Below, piece by piece: positions 1-6,607 of a DNA stretch of 21,461 nucleotides; positions within the stretch are counted from its first letter, which is position 1; each line of letters starts with the position of its first letter. The notes below the pieces were generated by a model. It saw only the letters and a program-made list of their open reading frames with translations, was not told the DNA's origin and searched no databases. The translations under genes and the position numbers were made by a program. The DNA is from Candidatus Gastranaerophilales bacterium (GTDB taxonomy: Bacteria; Cyanobacteriota; Vampirovibrionia; Gastranaerophilales; Gastranaerophilaceae). Location: NCBI GenBank assembly GCA_944326625.1, contig CALVER010000004.1:1-21461 (forward strand). Reading direction: 5' to 3'.

Positions 1-8
1 ACGTAGAC

Positions 9-740
9 ATGTCCGCCAATATTCGTCGTGCCGCGTTTACCCTCGCGGAGGTTTTAATAACTCTCGGCATCATCGGCATTGTGGCGGCGATGACAATTCC
101 GACGTTGATTAGCAAATATAAAGAAGTGCAAACAGTAAGCAAGCTAAAAAAATGTTATTCAACTTTAGCAAACGCGTTCAAAATGGCAGAGGCTGAAAAC
201 GGGAATATCTCAAGCTGGCTTACTCAAGATGAATCCGTGAATACTGAGACTACTTTTAATATGATAAAGCCTTATTTAAAAATTGCAAAAGACTGCGGAT
301 TTGAACCGGGATGTTTTACGGCAGGCAATAGTAAAACGCTTGACGGCCGAACCTACGCCGACTACGACAATCTAACGTCTGATGAATATCGTTTTATTTT
401 AAGCGACGGAACATCTGCAATTATTTATCTGCCAATTGGAGACGAAATGGGTGATAAAACGGTCTATGGTAATATAAAGGTGGATATTGACGGGAAAGAC
501 AGCGGTGAATACACATTCGGAAAAGATATTTTCGTATTTAATATTACTAATAAAGGAATTGTACCGACAGGAATGAGGGATGCTGTTAGTGCTGATTTTG
601 AAGCTTATTGCGATCGCGATGGCGGTGTAAGTAACGGTAACGGGCAAGCTTGTACGGCATGGGTGATTTACAATGAAAATATGGACTATCTGCATTGTGA
701 CGATCTTTCGTGGGACGGTAAACACTCATGCGATGAATGA
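9..740 (+). CDS. Pseudopilin-like protein (type II secretion / type IV pilin-like N-terminus)
   Basis: Secreted or envelope-anchored pseudopilin-like protein, 243 aa from the first visible ATG. Residues 10-27 are FTLAEVLITLGIIGIVAA, a class III prepilin signal and hydrophobic helix with the usual Glu at +5. The residue before the cleavage site is Ala9, not the usual Gly. The rest is a soluble domain with six cysteines; the C-terminal segment (CTAWVIY, NMDYLHC, W..KHSC) is of a type I recall from many Gastranaerophilales pseudopilins. Only 8 bases precede this ATG and no stop interrupts the frame, so the true start may lie to the left. The first 120 bases are more GC-rich than the rest. No pilus or secretion machinery gene is nearby. 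Fold and export route are confident; the specific role is unknown. Confidence 0.82.
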   Translation: MSANIRRAAFTLAEVLITLGIIGIVAAMTIPTLISKYKEVQTVSKLKKCYSTLANAFKMAEAENGNISSWLTQDESVNTETTFNMIKPYLKIAKDCGFEPGCFTAGNSKTLDGRTYADYDNLTSDEYRFILSDGTSAIIYLPIGDEMGDKTVYGNIKVDIDGKDSGEYTFGKDIFVFNITNKGIVPTGMRDAVSADFEAYCDRDGGVSNGNGQACTAWVIYNENMDYLHCDDLSWDGKHSCDE

Positions 741-1628
741 TTATAATTGTTGATAGCCAAAGTTTTTAAGGACTGATTGCTTTTTGCGCCAGTCCTTTTC
801 AACTTTTACGTTTAATTCAAGGTAAACTTTTTTTTCGGTGATCTTTTCAAGTTCAATCCGTGCTTCCGTGCCGATTTTTTTGAGCATGGAACCGCCCTTG
901 CCTATTAAAATCCCTTTTTGGCTTTTTGTTTCGCAAAAAATTGAAGCATGGATTTTATCAATATCTTGCTGTTCGAAATAATTTTCGACTTTTACGGCAA
1001 CTGAATGCGGAATTTCATCGGCGGTATTCAGGAGAATTTTTTCGCGTATAATTTCTTCCGCCACATCTCGCATTGTTTCTTCAGTTACAATATCTTCCGG
1101 ATAAAGAGGTACACCTTCGGGCAGTTTTTTGAAAATATTTTTTATTAATGTATCAATATTTCGGCCGGTTTTTGCGGAAATCCTTACTATCGGAAGATTT
1201 TTGTCAAACAGGGTTTTGTATGTGAGAAGATTTTCTTCAATTTTAGCCGTATTTTTAACTTTGTCAACTTTATTCATGACTATAATTATTGGAATTTCTG
1301 TTTGCAAAAGATTTTGCGCAATCCATTTGTCGCCTTTTCCGGCAGGTTCGGAACCGTCTACGAGAAACAGAATTAAGTCAGCATCGGGAATTGAAATTTT
1401 TGCTTCATCAAGTAAAAATTCGCCGAGTTTGTTTAATGGTTTGTGAACACCTGGAGTGTCAACAAAAACAATTTGTCCCTGATCGGTTGTTAAAATTCCT
1501 TTAATTCTTTTTCTTGTTGTCTGGGCTTTATCAGTTGTAATAACAATCTTTTGTCCGAGAATCTGGTTTAAAAGTGTTGATTTGCCTACATTAGGACGCC
1601 CTATTATACTTGTAAATCCGCTTTTCAT
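741..1628 (-). CDS. era: GTPase Era (ribosome assembly)
   Basis: Essential GTPase that binds 16S rRNA and acts in 30S subunit maturation. The 295-aa protein has the G1 P-loop GRPNVGKS at residues 10-17, G3 DTPG at 57-60, G4 NKVD at 119-122 and G5 SAK at 151-153. It ends in a type 2 KH RNA-binding domain with GKGG at 243-246. Length is close to the roughly 300 aa of the family. The ATG at 1628 gives a native Era N-terminus (MKSGFTSIIGRPNVGKS). No Shine-Dalgarno sequence precedes it; a TATAAT lies exactly 6 nt upstream, suggesting a leaderless mRNA. The stop codon abuts the stop of the convergent pseudopilin gene with no base between. Confidence 0.97.
   Translation of the reverse strand: MKSGFTSIIGRPNVGKSTLLNQILGQKIVITTDKAQTTRKRIKGILTTDQGQIVFVDTPGVHKPLNKLGEFLLDEAKISIPDADLILFLVDGSEPAGKGDKWIAQNLLQTEIPIIIVMNKVDKVKNTAKIEENLLTYKTLFDKNLPIVRISAKTGRNIDTLIKNIFKKLPEGVPLYPEDIVTEETMRDVAEEIIREKILLNTADEIPHSVAVKVENYFEQQDIDKIHASIFCETKSQKGILIGKGGSMLKKIGTEARIELEKITEKKVYLELNVKVEKDWRKKQSVLKNFGYQQL
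768..797 (+). terminator. Possible hairpin terminator for the pseudopilin gene, inside the 3' end of era
   Basis: Perfect 8-bp inverted repeat AAGGACTG / CAGTCCTT with a 14-nt loop, 28 bases past the pseudopilin stop codon. On the plus strand it is followed by TTC and then a short T-rich stretch, so it could be a weak intrinsic terminator for the rightward transcript. It lies wholly within the last codons of era on the other strand. The T-tract is poor, and the pairing could simply be a by-product of the coding sequence. Confidence 0.3.
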
Positions 1629-1634
1629 AAAAAA

Positions 1635-1643
1635 ATTATATCA
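1635..1643 (-). promoter_or_regulatory. Extended -10 promoter of era, predicted leaderless
   Basis: On the minus strand the sequence reads TGATATAAT, a perfect extended -10 (TG-n-TATAAT). Six T residues separate it from the ATG at 1628, which puts the expected transcription start at or next to the A of the ATG. Only a weak -35 (TTAATA, 18 nt upstream of the -10) is visible. Confidence 0.7.
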
Positions 1644-1697
1644 TAAAAGGTATCAATTTATTAACAAAGTGGCAAATTTTTTTTTCCTGCGGTATTA

Positions 1698-1703
1698 TAT
1701 AAT
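1698..1703 (+). promoter_or_regulatory. -10 element for the 1736-4750 operon
   Basis: TATAAT on the plus strand, 32 nt upstream of the ATG at 1736, with no convincing -35. It would give a leader of about 25 nt that includes GTGTAAC and TTAACGGAAATGTGA. Related strings occur at 14383-14410. Confidence 0.5.
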
Positions 1704-1735
1704 GTATAGGTGTAGTGTAACTTAACGGAAATGTG

Positions 1736-3574
1736 ATGATAAACAAAAAATATATATTGACGATTGCAGCGTTAATGTGCCTGACATTTGCTCAGGCAAA
1801 TGCTTCCAATCTTGTTCAAATGGATATTAAAAAAACATCAGACAACGCTGTTGACGTAACTTTTTATACAACAGGCGCAAATTCAAATCCTCTGGTTACG
1901 CGCAAATCTAATAATAAATATGTTGTGTTGATGCCGAATGTTGCCGGAAGTTCCGCCTCCACACCTGATTTGAGCGCTGTTAAAGATATAATTTCCGATG
2001 TTAATATAAAAAATGTTGATGACGGCATGAGCGGCTATACAAAAGTTACATTCATCACAACAAAACCGCTTAATATTAAGACATATATGCAAAAGGCAGC
2101 TCCTCTTTCCAGTGAAGAAAAGGAGGCAAAAGCTTTAATCGCACAGGTTAAAACACATCCGAAACAAACTGTTGCACCTGCCGCACCTAAAAAAGAAGCC
2201 CCGAAAACAAAAGTAACATCGAGCACTGGCGCGCCTAAAGCTGTTAAAAACGAAACAAAACAAAATAATATTTTACCGAAACAGGCTGCTAAAAAGCCAG
2301 AAAAAGCTTTGCAAATTGATACGCCTAAACCTGTTGAAAATATTATTAAAACAGTCACTCCAAAGCAGATTGAAAATAAGCCTGCTGCGCCGGAAGTCTC
2401 CAATAAGCTTGATATAAAAGAAGTGGAAAAAATTGAGCAGATTTCTAAAACAAAATTACCCGAAAAATCTTCAAAAGCCGCCTGGGCTGTTGTTGTATTG
2501 CCTTTGGCCGCATTATATATGCTTTTCAGAATGATAAGAAATTCAATACAAAAATCAAATGCTTTAAAAGCTTCTTTTGCTGAAAATCTGGCGGAAAAAC
2601 CGCTTGTTCAGGAAAATTATGATGACATAATCAATGATACCGAGCTGAATTGGCAGGAAAGATATCAGAAATTTGTTGAAGAATCCAACGGTAATATTAA
2701 AAACCGTAAATACAATTTTATTAAAACGGATGATACAATCAGCGAAATTGACCAAAAACGTATTGAATTGGAAAATACTTTAACTAAAACTCCTGAAATC
2801 TATCAGCCTCATGAAATTGAAATTTTCGACGAATCAGAACCGGAAGTCCGATCCGAAGATGATACTATTCAAAAAGAAATCAGATTGACTGCATTTGCAA
2901 AGCCTATTTCACTCCATACGGCACACAGAAACAGGGTTAAAAAACCGTTGCCCAAAATGCCGCGTATGAAAGAAGGCAAGTTCGTAAAACTTCAGGAAAA
3001 TCCGTTAAATACTACATCCAGAAGGTTCAAAAATGCCAACTTAAAAGTTTCCGACCTTATTAAAACCGGAAGTCAATATATTCCTGAAGGCACGCAAGAC
3101 GTAAATATGATAGAAAATGAGCAGAATTATATTATGTCATCCATAGATGAATATTTTGCACTTTTGGACAAGGAACAGGCGAGAAAAGTTACACGGCCGG
3201 ACAACGATTTGTCAAGAAAAGTTGCGGCAAGTCTTGCTCAGGTGAAGCCTTCCATGAAAATAAAACCTGCACGTGCAGGCGCTTCATCAAATCCAATTGA
3301 AAAGAAAAATGAGGATTATTTAAACGGGCTTGTCGTAAAATCAGGTTATAACATTGATGAAAACAGAGGTTTTTATCTTGTAAGCCTTGACGGGGTTACT
3401 GCACTTGTCGGACGCGTTAATGAAGAAATCTTTGTTCTCAAAAAGTTTGATCAAAATGTAGATAATCTTCAGGTAAGACTGGATAATGAAAATGTCTATA
3501 TGGTTAAAGCCGGTGATTTTAAATCTCTGGTGGATGTCGATGAAACCAAAATGGGCGTTTTGATTGAACTTTAA
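1736..3574 (+). CDS. Envelope-spanning hypothetical protein: signal peptide, AMIN-like domain, mid-protein membrane helix
   Basis: Unrecognised protein of 612 aa. It starts with a signal peptide (ILTIAALMCLTFAQANA, cleavage near residue 23). About 100 residues follow that resemble an AMIN-type beta domain, the kind found in PilQ and AmiC. Next comes a Pro/Lys/Ala-rich linker (about 130-245), a single membrane helix near residues 248-267 (WAVVVLPLAALYMLF), then a long, mainly charged cytoplasmic region. A compact C-terminal domain of about 85 residues ends the protein. A cleaved signal followed by one helix predicts a periplasmic N-terminus and a cytoplasmic C-terminus. ATG 1736 was preferred over the GTG at 1733 because of GGA about 6 nt upstream. 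Probably cotranscribed with the solute-binding protein 21 nt downstream. AMIN assignment is tentative; function unknown. Confidence 0.8.
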   Translation: MINKKYILTIAALMCLTFAQANASNLVQMDIKKTSDNAVDVTFYTTGANSNPLVTRKSNNKYVVLMPNVAGSSASTPDLSAVKDIISDVNIKNVDDGMSGYTKVTFITTKPLNIKTYMQKAAPLSSEEKEAKALIAQVKTHPKQTVAPAAPKKEAPKTKVTSSTGAPKAVKNETKQNNILPKQAAKKPEKALQIDTPKPVENIIKTVTPKQIENKPAAPEVSNKLDIKEVEKIEQISKTKLPEKSSKAAWAVVVLPLAALYMLFRMIRNSIQKSNALKASFAENLAEKPLVQENYDDIINDTELNWQERYQKFVEESNGNIKNRKYNFIKTDDTISEIDQKRIELENTLTKTPEIYQPHEIEIFDESEPEVRSEDDTIQKEIRLTAFAKPISLHTAHRNRVKKPLPKMPRMKEGKFVKLQENPLNTTSRRFKNANLKVSDLIKTGSQYIPEGTQDVNMIENEQNYIMSSIDEYFALLDKEQARKVTRPDNDLSRKVAASLAQVKPSMKIKPARAGASSNPIEKKNEDYLNGLVVKSGYNIDENRGFYLVSLDGVTALVGRVNEEIFVLKKFDQNVDNLQVRLDNENVYMVKAGDFKSLVDVDETKMGVLIEL

Positions 3575-3595
3575 ACTAATTCCCGGAGTGTATAA

Positions 3596-4750
3596 ATGTT
3601 AAAAAAGTTTTTTATAATTTTAGGGATATTAGGAGTTTTTTTTCTGTGCTTGTGGGGATTTGCGCAAAATTCTTATAATAATAAAACTGTAATTCAATTC
3701 GCAAGCTGGGGCTCTAAATCGGAAATCGACATTTTGAAGCCGCTTTTGGCAGAATTTGAGGCTGAAAATCCTGATATAAAAGTGGATTTTATGCATATTC
3801 CGCAGAATTATTTTCAAAAAATTCATCTGTTATTTGCATCAAACACGGCTCCGGACGTAATTTTTATAAATAATCATTATTTACCTATGTATGCAAATGC
3901 CGGATTGTTAGAGCCTTTGCAAGCTGATAAAAATTTTTATGAAAAAGCTTTGAACTCTTTATCTTGGGGAAATACGCTATATGCAATCCCTCGTGATATT
4001 TCAAATCTTGTAATTTTTTATAACAAAGATATTTTTGACAAATATAATGCACCTTATCCAAAGCGCGGCTGGACATTTAATGATTTTTTGAAAACTGCTC
4101 AAAATCTTACGCGTGACGGGATTTTCGGCATAAGCTTTGAGGAAGATGCTTTGTTTTATTTGCCTTATTTAATGAGCGAGGGCGGCGGAATTCTCGCGGA
4201 TGATTTGTCACGGCTTATAATTGACGATATTAAAACCCGTAATGGCTTGAATTTTTATGCGGATTTACGAAAAAAATATCACGTCGCACCATTACGTGAG
4301 GAAAGTGCAAGTGCCACAATGGCTCAGATGTTTTTGCAAGGCAAGCTTGCTATGCACTTATCCGGCCGCTGGCTTGTCCCAAAATATCGTGAAGAGGCTG
4401 TTTTTGACTGGGATGTTGTATCTTTTCCGAAGGGTTCTGCAGGAAGTATAGTGCCCCTGGATTCATCCGGCTGGTCAATTTCAAAATCCTCTAAACATAA
4501 AATTGAAGCACGTAAACTCGTTGATTTTCTTTCTTCAAAAGAAAGCAGCCAAAAATTTACTCAAAGCGGCTTGATAGTGCCTGCGCGTCGTGATGTGGCG
4601 GAAAGTCCGTATTTTTTGGATAATAAAAAGCCTTTGCATTCGCGTGTTTTTTTAGATGTTATTGAAACTTCAAAACCGACTCCGGTCTCTGTCGATTACA
4701 AGGAAATCCTGGATAATCTGAAAGGCAGATTTGAAAAATTGTTTAATTAA
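3596..4750 (+). CDS. Extracellular solute-binding protein, family 1 (sugar-type ABC transporter)
   Basis: Periplasmic substrate-binding component of an ABC importer, most likely for sugars or oligosaccharides. The 384-aa protein has an N-terminal hydrophobic segment (residues 5-22) followed by typical family-1 blocks: IQFASWGS, LLAEFEAENPDIKVDF, APDVIFINN, LLEPL, YAIPRDISNLVIFYNKDIF, GWTFNDFLKTAQ and GKLAMHLSGRW. No good lipobox is seen around Cys18 (FFLC), so it may be held by an uncleaved signal anchor rather than lipidated. GGAG lies about 9 nt before the ATG. No permease or ATPase gene is in the window. The 3' end overlaps the convergent regulator gene by 4 bp, and the last residues FEKLFN belong to an inverted repeat. 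The substrate cannot be read from sequence. Confidence 0.92.
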   Translation: MLKKFFIILGILGVFFLCLWGFAQNSYNNKTVIQFASWGSKSEIDILKPLLAEFEAENPDIKVDFMHIPQNYFQKIHLLFASNTAPDVIFINNHYLPMYANAGLLEPLQADKNFYEKALNSLSWGNTLYAIPRDISNLVIFYNKDIFDKYNAPYPKRGWTFNDFLKTAQNLTRDGIFGISFEEDALFYLPYLMSEGGGILADDLSRLIIDDIKTRNGLNFYADLRKKYHVAPLREESASATMAQMFLQGKLAMHLSGRWLVPKYREEAVFDWDVVSFPKGSAGSIVPLDSSGWSISKSSKHKIEARKLVDFLSSKESSQKFTQSGLIVPARRDVAESPYFLDNKKPLHSRVFLDVIETSKPTPVSVDYKEILDNLKGRFEKLFN

Positions 4751-4779
4751 AAAGTTTTTCTGTTAAATAATTTTTCAAA
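4730..4779. repeat. 17-bp inverted repeat spanning two convergent gene ends
   Basis: Left arm TTTGAAAAATTGTTTAA (4730-4746) and right arm TTAAATAATTTTTCAAA (4763-4779) are inverted copies with one difference; in a plus-strand RNA that position is a G-U pair. The loop is 16 nt. The left arm encodes the last residues FEKLFN of the solute-binding protein. The right arm, read on the minus strand, encodes FEKLF of the regulator, whose next residue is also Asn. It could act as a 3' structure or bidirectional terminator, although no T-tract follows. Confidence 0.7.
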
Positions 4780-4974
4780 ATCAATATCAAGCGCATTCAT
4801 AATAGCAATTATTGTCGTGAGGCTTGTGTTTACTTCTCCGCGCTCAATTGTGCCGATTACCTGTCCGTAGGATAAGCCTATTTTTTCGGCAAGTTTTTCC
4901 TGTGAAAGCCCTGCACGATTGCGTTCCGCTTTTAAGTTTCTGCCAAATTCCCGAAGAACATTGTCTTTTTCCAT
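4747..4974 (-). CDS. Small Cro/C1 (XRE) family helix-turn-helix regulator
   Basis: DNA-binding protein of 75 aa made of one HTH_3 domain: FGRNLKAERNRAGLSQEKLAEKIGLS followed by an IERGE turn and a C-terminal helix (IIAIMNALDIDFEKLF). A stand-alone domain of this size usually acts as a homodimeric repressor. ATG 4974 was chosen over an in-frame TTG at 4998. The TTG start would add eight unconserved residues and bury the -10 box, whereas TACAAT sits exactly 6 nt before this ATG. There is no Shine-Dalgarno, so translation is probably leaderless. It is divergent from the second pseudopilin gene, and the shared region holds a palindrome it may bind. The likely target is inference. Confidence 0.87.
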   Translation of the reverse strand: MEKDNVLREFGRNLKAERNRAGLSQEKLAEKIGLSYGQVIGTIERGEVNTSLTTIIAIMNALDIDFEKLFNRKTF

Positions 4975-4980
4975 AATTTT

Positions 4981-4986
4981 ATTGTA
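4981..4986 (-). promoter_or_regulatory. -10 box of the Cro/C1 regulator gene, predicted leaderless
   Basis: TACAAT on the minus strand, with 6 nt (AAAATT) between it and the ATG at 4974. This is the same geometry as at era and rsmI. No clear -35 is seen. Confidence 0.5.
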
Positions 4987-4991
4987 GTTAC

Positions 4992-5020
4992 TTGACAAAA
5001 AACATTCTACAATATATAAT
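4992..5020 (+). promoter_or_regulatory. Consensus sigma-70 promoter for the second pseudopilin gene
   Basis: TTGACA (4992-4997), a 17-nt spacer and TATAAT (5015-5020) match the housekeeping consensus at every position. The expected start near 5027 gives a leader of about 55 nt. A second, weaker candidate lies just downstream: TTGTTA 5021-5026, 18 nt, TAAAAT 5045-5050. Confidence 0.8.
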
Positions 5021-5046
5021 TTGTTAAAAACAATAAATATATTGTA
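5008..5046. promoter_or_regulatory. 39-bp imperfect palindrome, candidate operator
   Basis: Arms of 19 nt centred on 5027 match at 15 positions. The outer ten bases are perfect (TACAATATAT / ATATATTGTA) and so are five inner bases (TTGTT / AACAA). The element covers the -10 and expected start of the pseudopilin promoter and lies upstream of the Cro/C1 gene start. It is a plausible site for that regulator, but the region is very AT-rich and binding is inference. Confidence 0.5.
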
Positions 5047-5081
5047 AAATGCAACATATTTAATTTAAACGGAGGTGCTTT

Positions 5082-5744
5082 ATGCGGAAAGGTTTTACCC
5101 TGGCGGAAGTTTTAATAACATTAGGCATAATCGGCGTTGTGGCGGCGTTGACCATACCAACATTGATAAGCAATTACAAAACAAAAGAAGCAAGTGTCAG
5201 GTTGAAAAAATTTTATAGTATGATGACTCAGGCTATTCAATTGTCAACTTTGGATAACGGTCAAACTTCTAATTGGACTTATCCGGGCAGTCTTGCGGAT
5301 ACTGATTCTTTGGAAACCTTTTGGAATGTCTATTTTGCTCCGTATTTGCGAATTTCAGATGCTAAGGCTGATAGTTTTCAGTATAATACTGATTCCGACG
5401 GTAATCCGATGGTTCAGGATATGTATAAAATATACTTCCAAGACGGTTCAACTCTTGCAATGCGGGCAAGCGGTGCTGTTGATATGCACTATGACGTTAA
5501 TGGTGAAAGTGCTCCGAATAAAATAGGACGTGATATTCATTTGTTTTTAATGTATAGAACCGGGAAATTCACTCCATACCAGTATAATAAAGATTTTGGA
5601 GAGGATAATGACAAATATAATCGCGATTTTAATGACAGAGCAAATGTTTTGGATTGGTGTAAAAATATTGATGCTGCATATTGCACGCAGTTACTGTTTC
5701 TTGACAATTGGGAATTTAAAGATGATTACCCGTATAAATTGTAA
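5082..5744 (+). CDS. Pseudopilin-like protein (type II secretion / type IV pilin-like N-terminus)
   Basis: Second pseudopilin-like protein, 220 aa, with the short leader MRKG and a standard prepilin cleavage site G|FTLAEVLI with Glu at +5. A 20-residue hydrophobic helix follows. The soluble part differs from the protein at the left edge of the window and ends in a W-x-F-KDDYPYKL motif with a nearby CTQLL. This ending is of a type I recall from many Gastranaerophilales pseudopilins. GGAGG at 5071-5075 sits 6 nt before the ATG, a strong ribosome binding site. It is driven by a consensus promoter and followed after 21 nt by rsmI. No assembly machinery genes are nearby, so it may use a shared system encoded elsewhere. 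Role unknown. Confidence 0.88.
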   Translation: MRKGFTLAEVLITLGIIGVVAALTIPTLISNYKTKEASVRLKKFYSMMTQAIQLSTLDNGQTSNWTYPGSLADTDSLETFWNVYFAPYLRISDAKADSFQYNTDSDGNPMVQDMYKIYFQDGSTLAMRASGAVDMHYDVNGESAPNKIGRDIHLFLMYRTGKFTPYQYNKDFGEDNDKYNRDFNDRANVLDWCKNIDAAYCTQLLFLDNWEFKDDYPYKL

Positions 5745-5750
5745 TCTTTG

Positions 5751-5759
5751 TGATAAAAT
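5751..5759 (+). promoter_or_regulatory. Extended -10 promoter of rsmI, predicted leaderless
   Basis: TGATAAAAT on the plus strand is an extended -10 with one mismatch. Six T residues follow, then the ATG at 5766. The geometry matches that of era, and no Shine-Dalgarno is present. The box lies 7 nt past the stop of the pseudopilin gene, so read-through from that gene is also possible. Confidence 0.62.
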
Positions 5760-5765
5760 TTTTTT

Positions 5766-6578
5766 ATGAAAGAGTATGATTTTTATATTGTACCAACACC
5801 GATAGGAAACCTTGGTGATATTACACAGCGGGCAATTGATGTTTTAAAATCCGTTGATGTCATCGCATGTGAAGATATCAGAGTTACGCAAAAACTTCTT
5901 AACCATTTCGATATCAAAACAAAATGCATTTCTTATCATAAATTCAATGAAAAAGAACGCATAAATAAATTTTTGGAGATATTGAAAGACGGCAAAAAAA
6001 TTGCGCTTGTGTCAGATGCAGGAACACCGTTGATTTGTGATCCGGGAGCGGTTGTTGTTGATGAATTAAGAAACCAGGGTTTTAAAATAACCGCGCTCGC
6101 CGGTGCAAATGCTGTTATTACATTTTTATCGCAGGTTCCCAGAGAAGATGAACAATTTACATTTGTGGGTTTTTTGCCCAAATCTCCGGCGCAAATTGAA
6201 CAAATTGTTAACAAATATAAATATTTTGATATGGTTTTTTATGAATCACCTAACAGGATTGTTAAAACTCTTGAAATTGTACGTGCAGTACGACCTGATT
6301 GTCGTGCGGCCGTTGGAAGAGAATTGACAAAAGTTTTTGAAGAAGTTGTCGTCGATGATATTTCCAATGTTCTTGAAAATTTTAAATCCCGAGAGGTTAA
6401 GGGCGAAATTGTCGGCATGATTTTCCGGGAAAGCTTTATTAATACGGATATTAACCTCGATGAAAAAATTAAAATTTTGTCCGATAAAAATTTTAAAGCA
6501 AAAGAAATTTCAATAATTTTGTCATCACTTTATAATTTTAATAAAAATGAGGTCTACAAGCGGGTTTTGGAGCTTTAA
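5766..6578 (+). CDS. rsmI: 16S rRNA (cytidine-1402 2'-O)-methyltransferase RsmI
   Basis: SAM-dependent methyltransferase of the tetrapyrrole-methylase fold that modifies the ribose of C1402 in the ribosomal decoding centre. Family blocks are in order: VPTPIGNLGDITQRA near residues 9-23, ACEDIRVTQKLL at 34-45, LVSDAGTP then DPG at about 80-94, LAGANAVI, FVGFLP, FYESPNRI and GRELTKVFEE. Small departures are CDPG in place of the usual SDPG and AGANA in place of PGPSA. The length of 270 aa is close to the roughly 286 aa of the E. coli protein. The ATG is preceded by an extended -10 and no ribosome binding site. The next gene is bamA after 96 bp. Confidence 0.95.
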   Translation: MKEYDFYIVPTPIGNLGDITQRAIDVLKSVDVIACEDIRVTQKLLNHFDIKTKCISYHKFNEKERINKFLEILKDGKKIALVSDAGTPLICDPGAVVVDELRNQGFKITALAGANAVITFLSQVPREDEQFTFVGFLPKSPAQIEQIVNKYKYFDMVFYESPNRIVKTLEIVRAVRPDCRAAVGRELTKVFEEVVVDDISNVLENFKSREVKGEIVGMIFRESFINTDINLDEKIKILSDKNFKAKEISIILSSLYNFNKNEVYKRVLEL

Positions 6579-6607
6579 AAAAAACAATGCAAATGTATGA
6601 TTTTTCT

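Noticed and set aside
399..725. Minus-strand open frame opposite the first pseudopilin gene
   Set aside because: Its translation has no recognisable domain, it lies wholly within a well-supported gene, and no ribosome binding site precedes it.
4975..4998. TTG start at 4998 extending the Cro/C1 regulator by eight residues
   Set aside because: The added residues precede the usual start of the domain, no ribosome binding site serves the TTG, and the -10 box TACAAT would fall inside the coding region.
36..5180. Recent gene conversion between the two pseudopilin heads
   Set aside because: Differences are spread through the segment and mostly synonymous, which fits old divergence under protein constraint rather than recent exchange.
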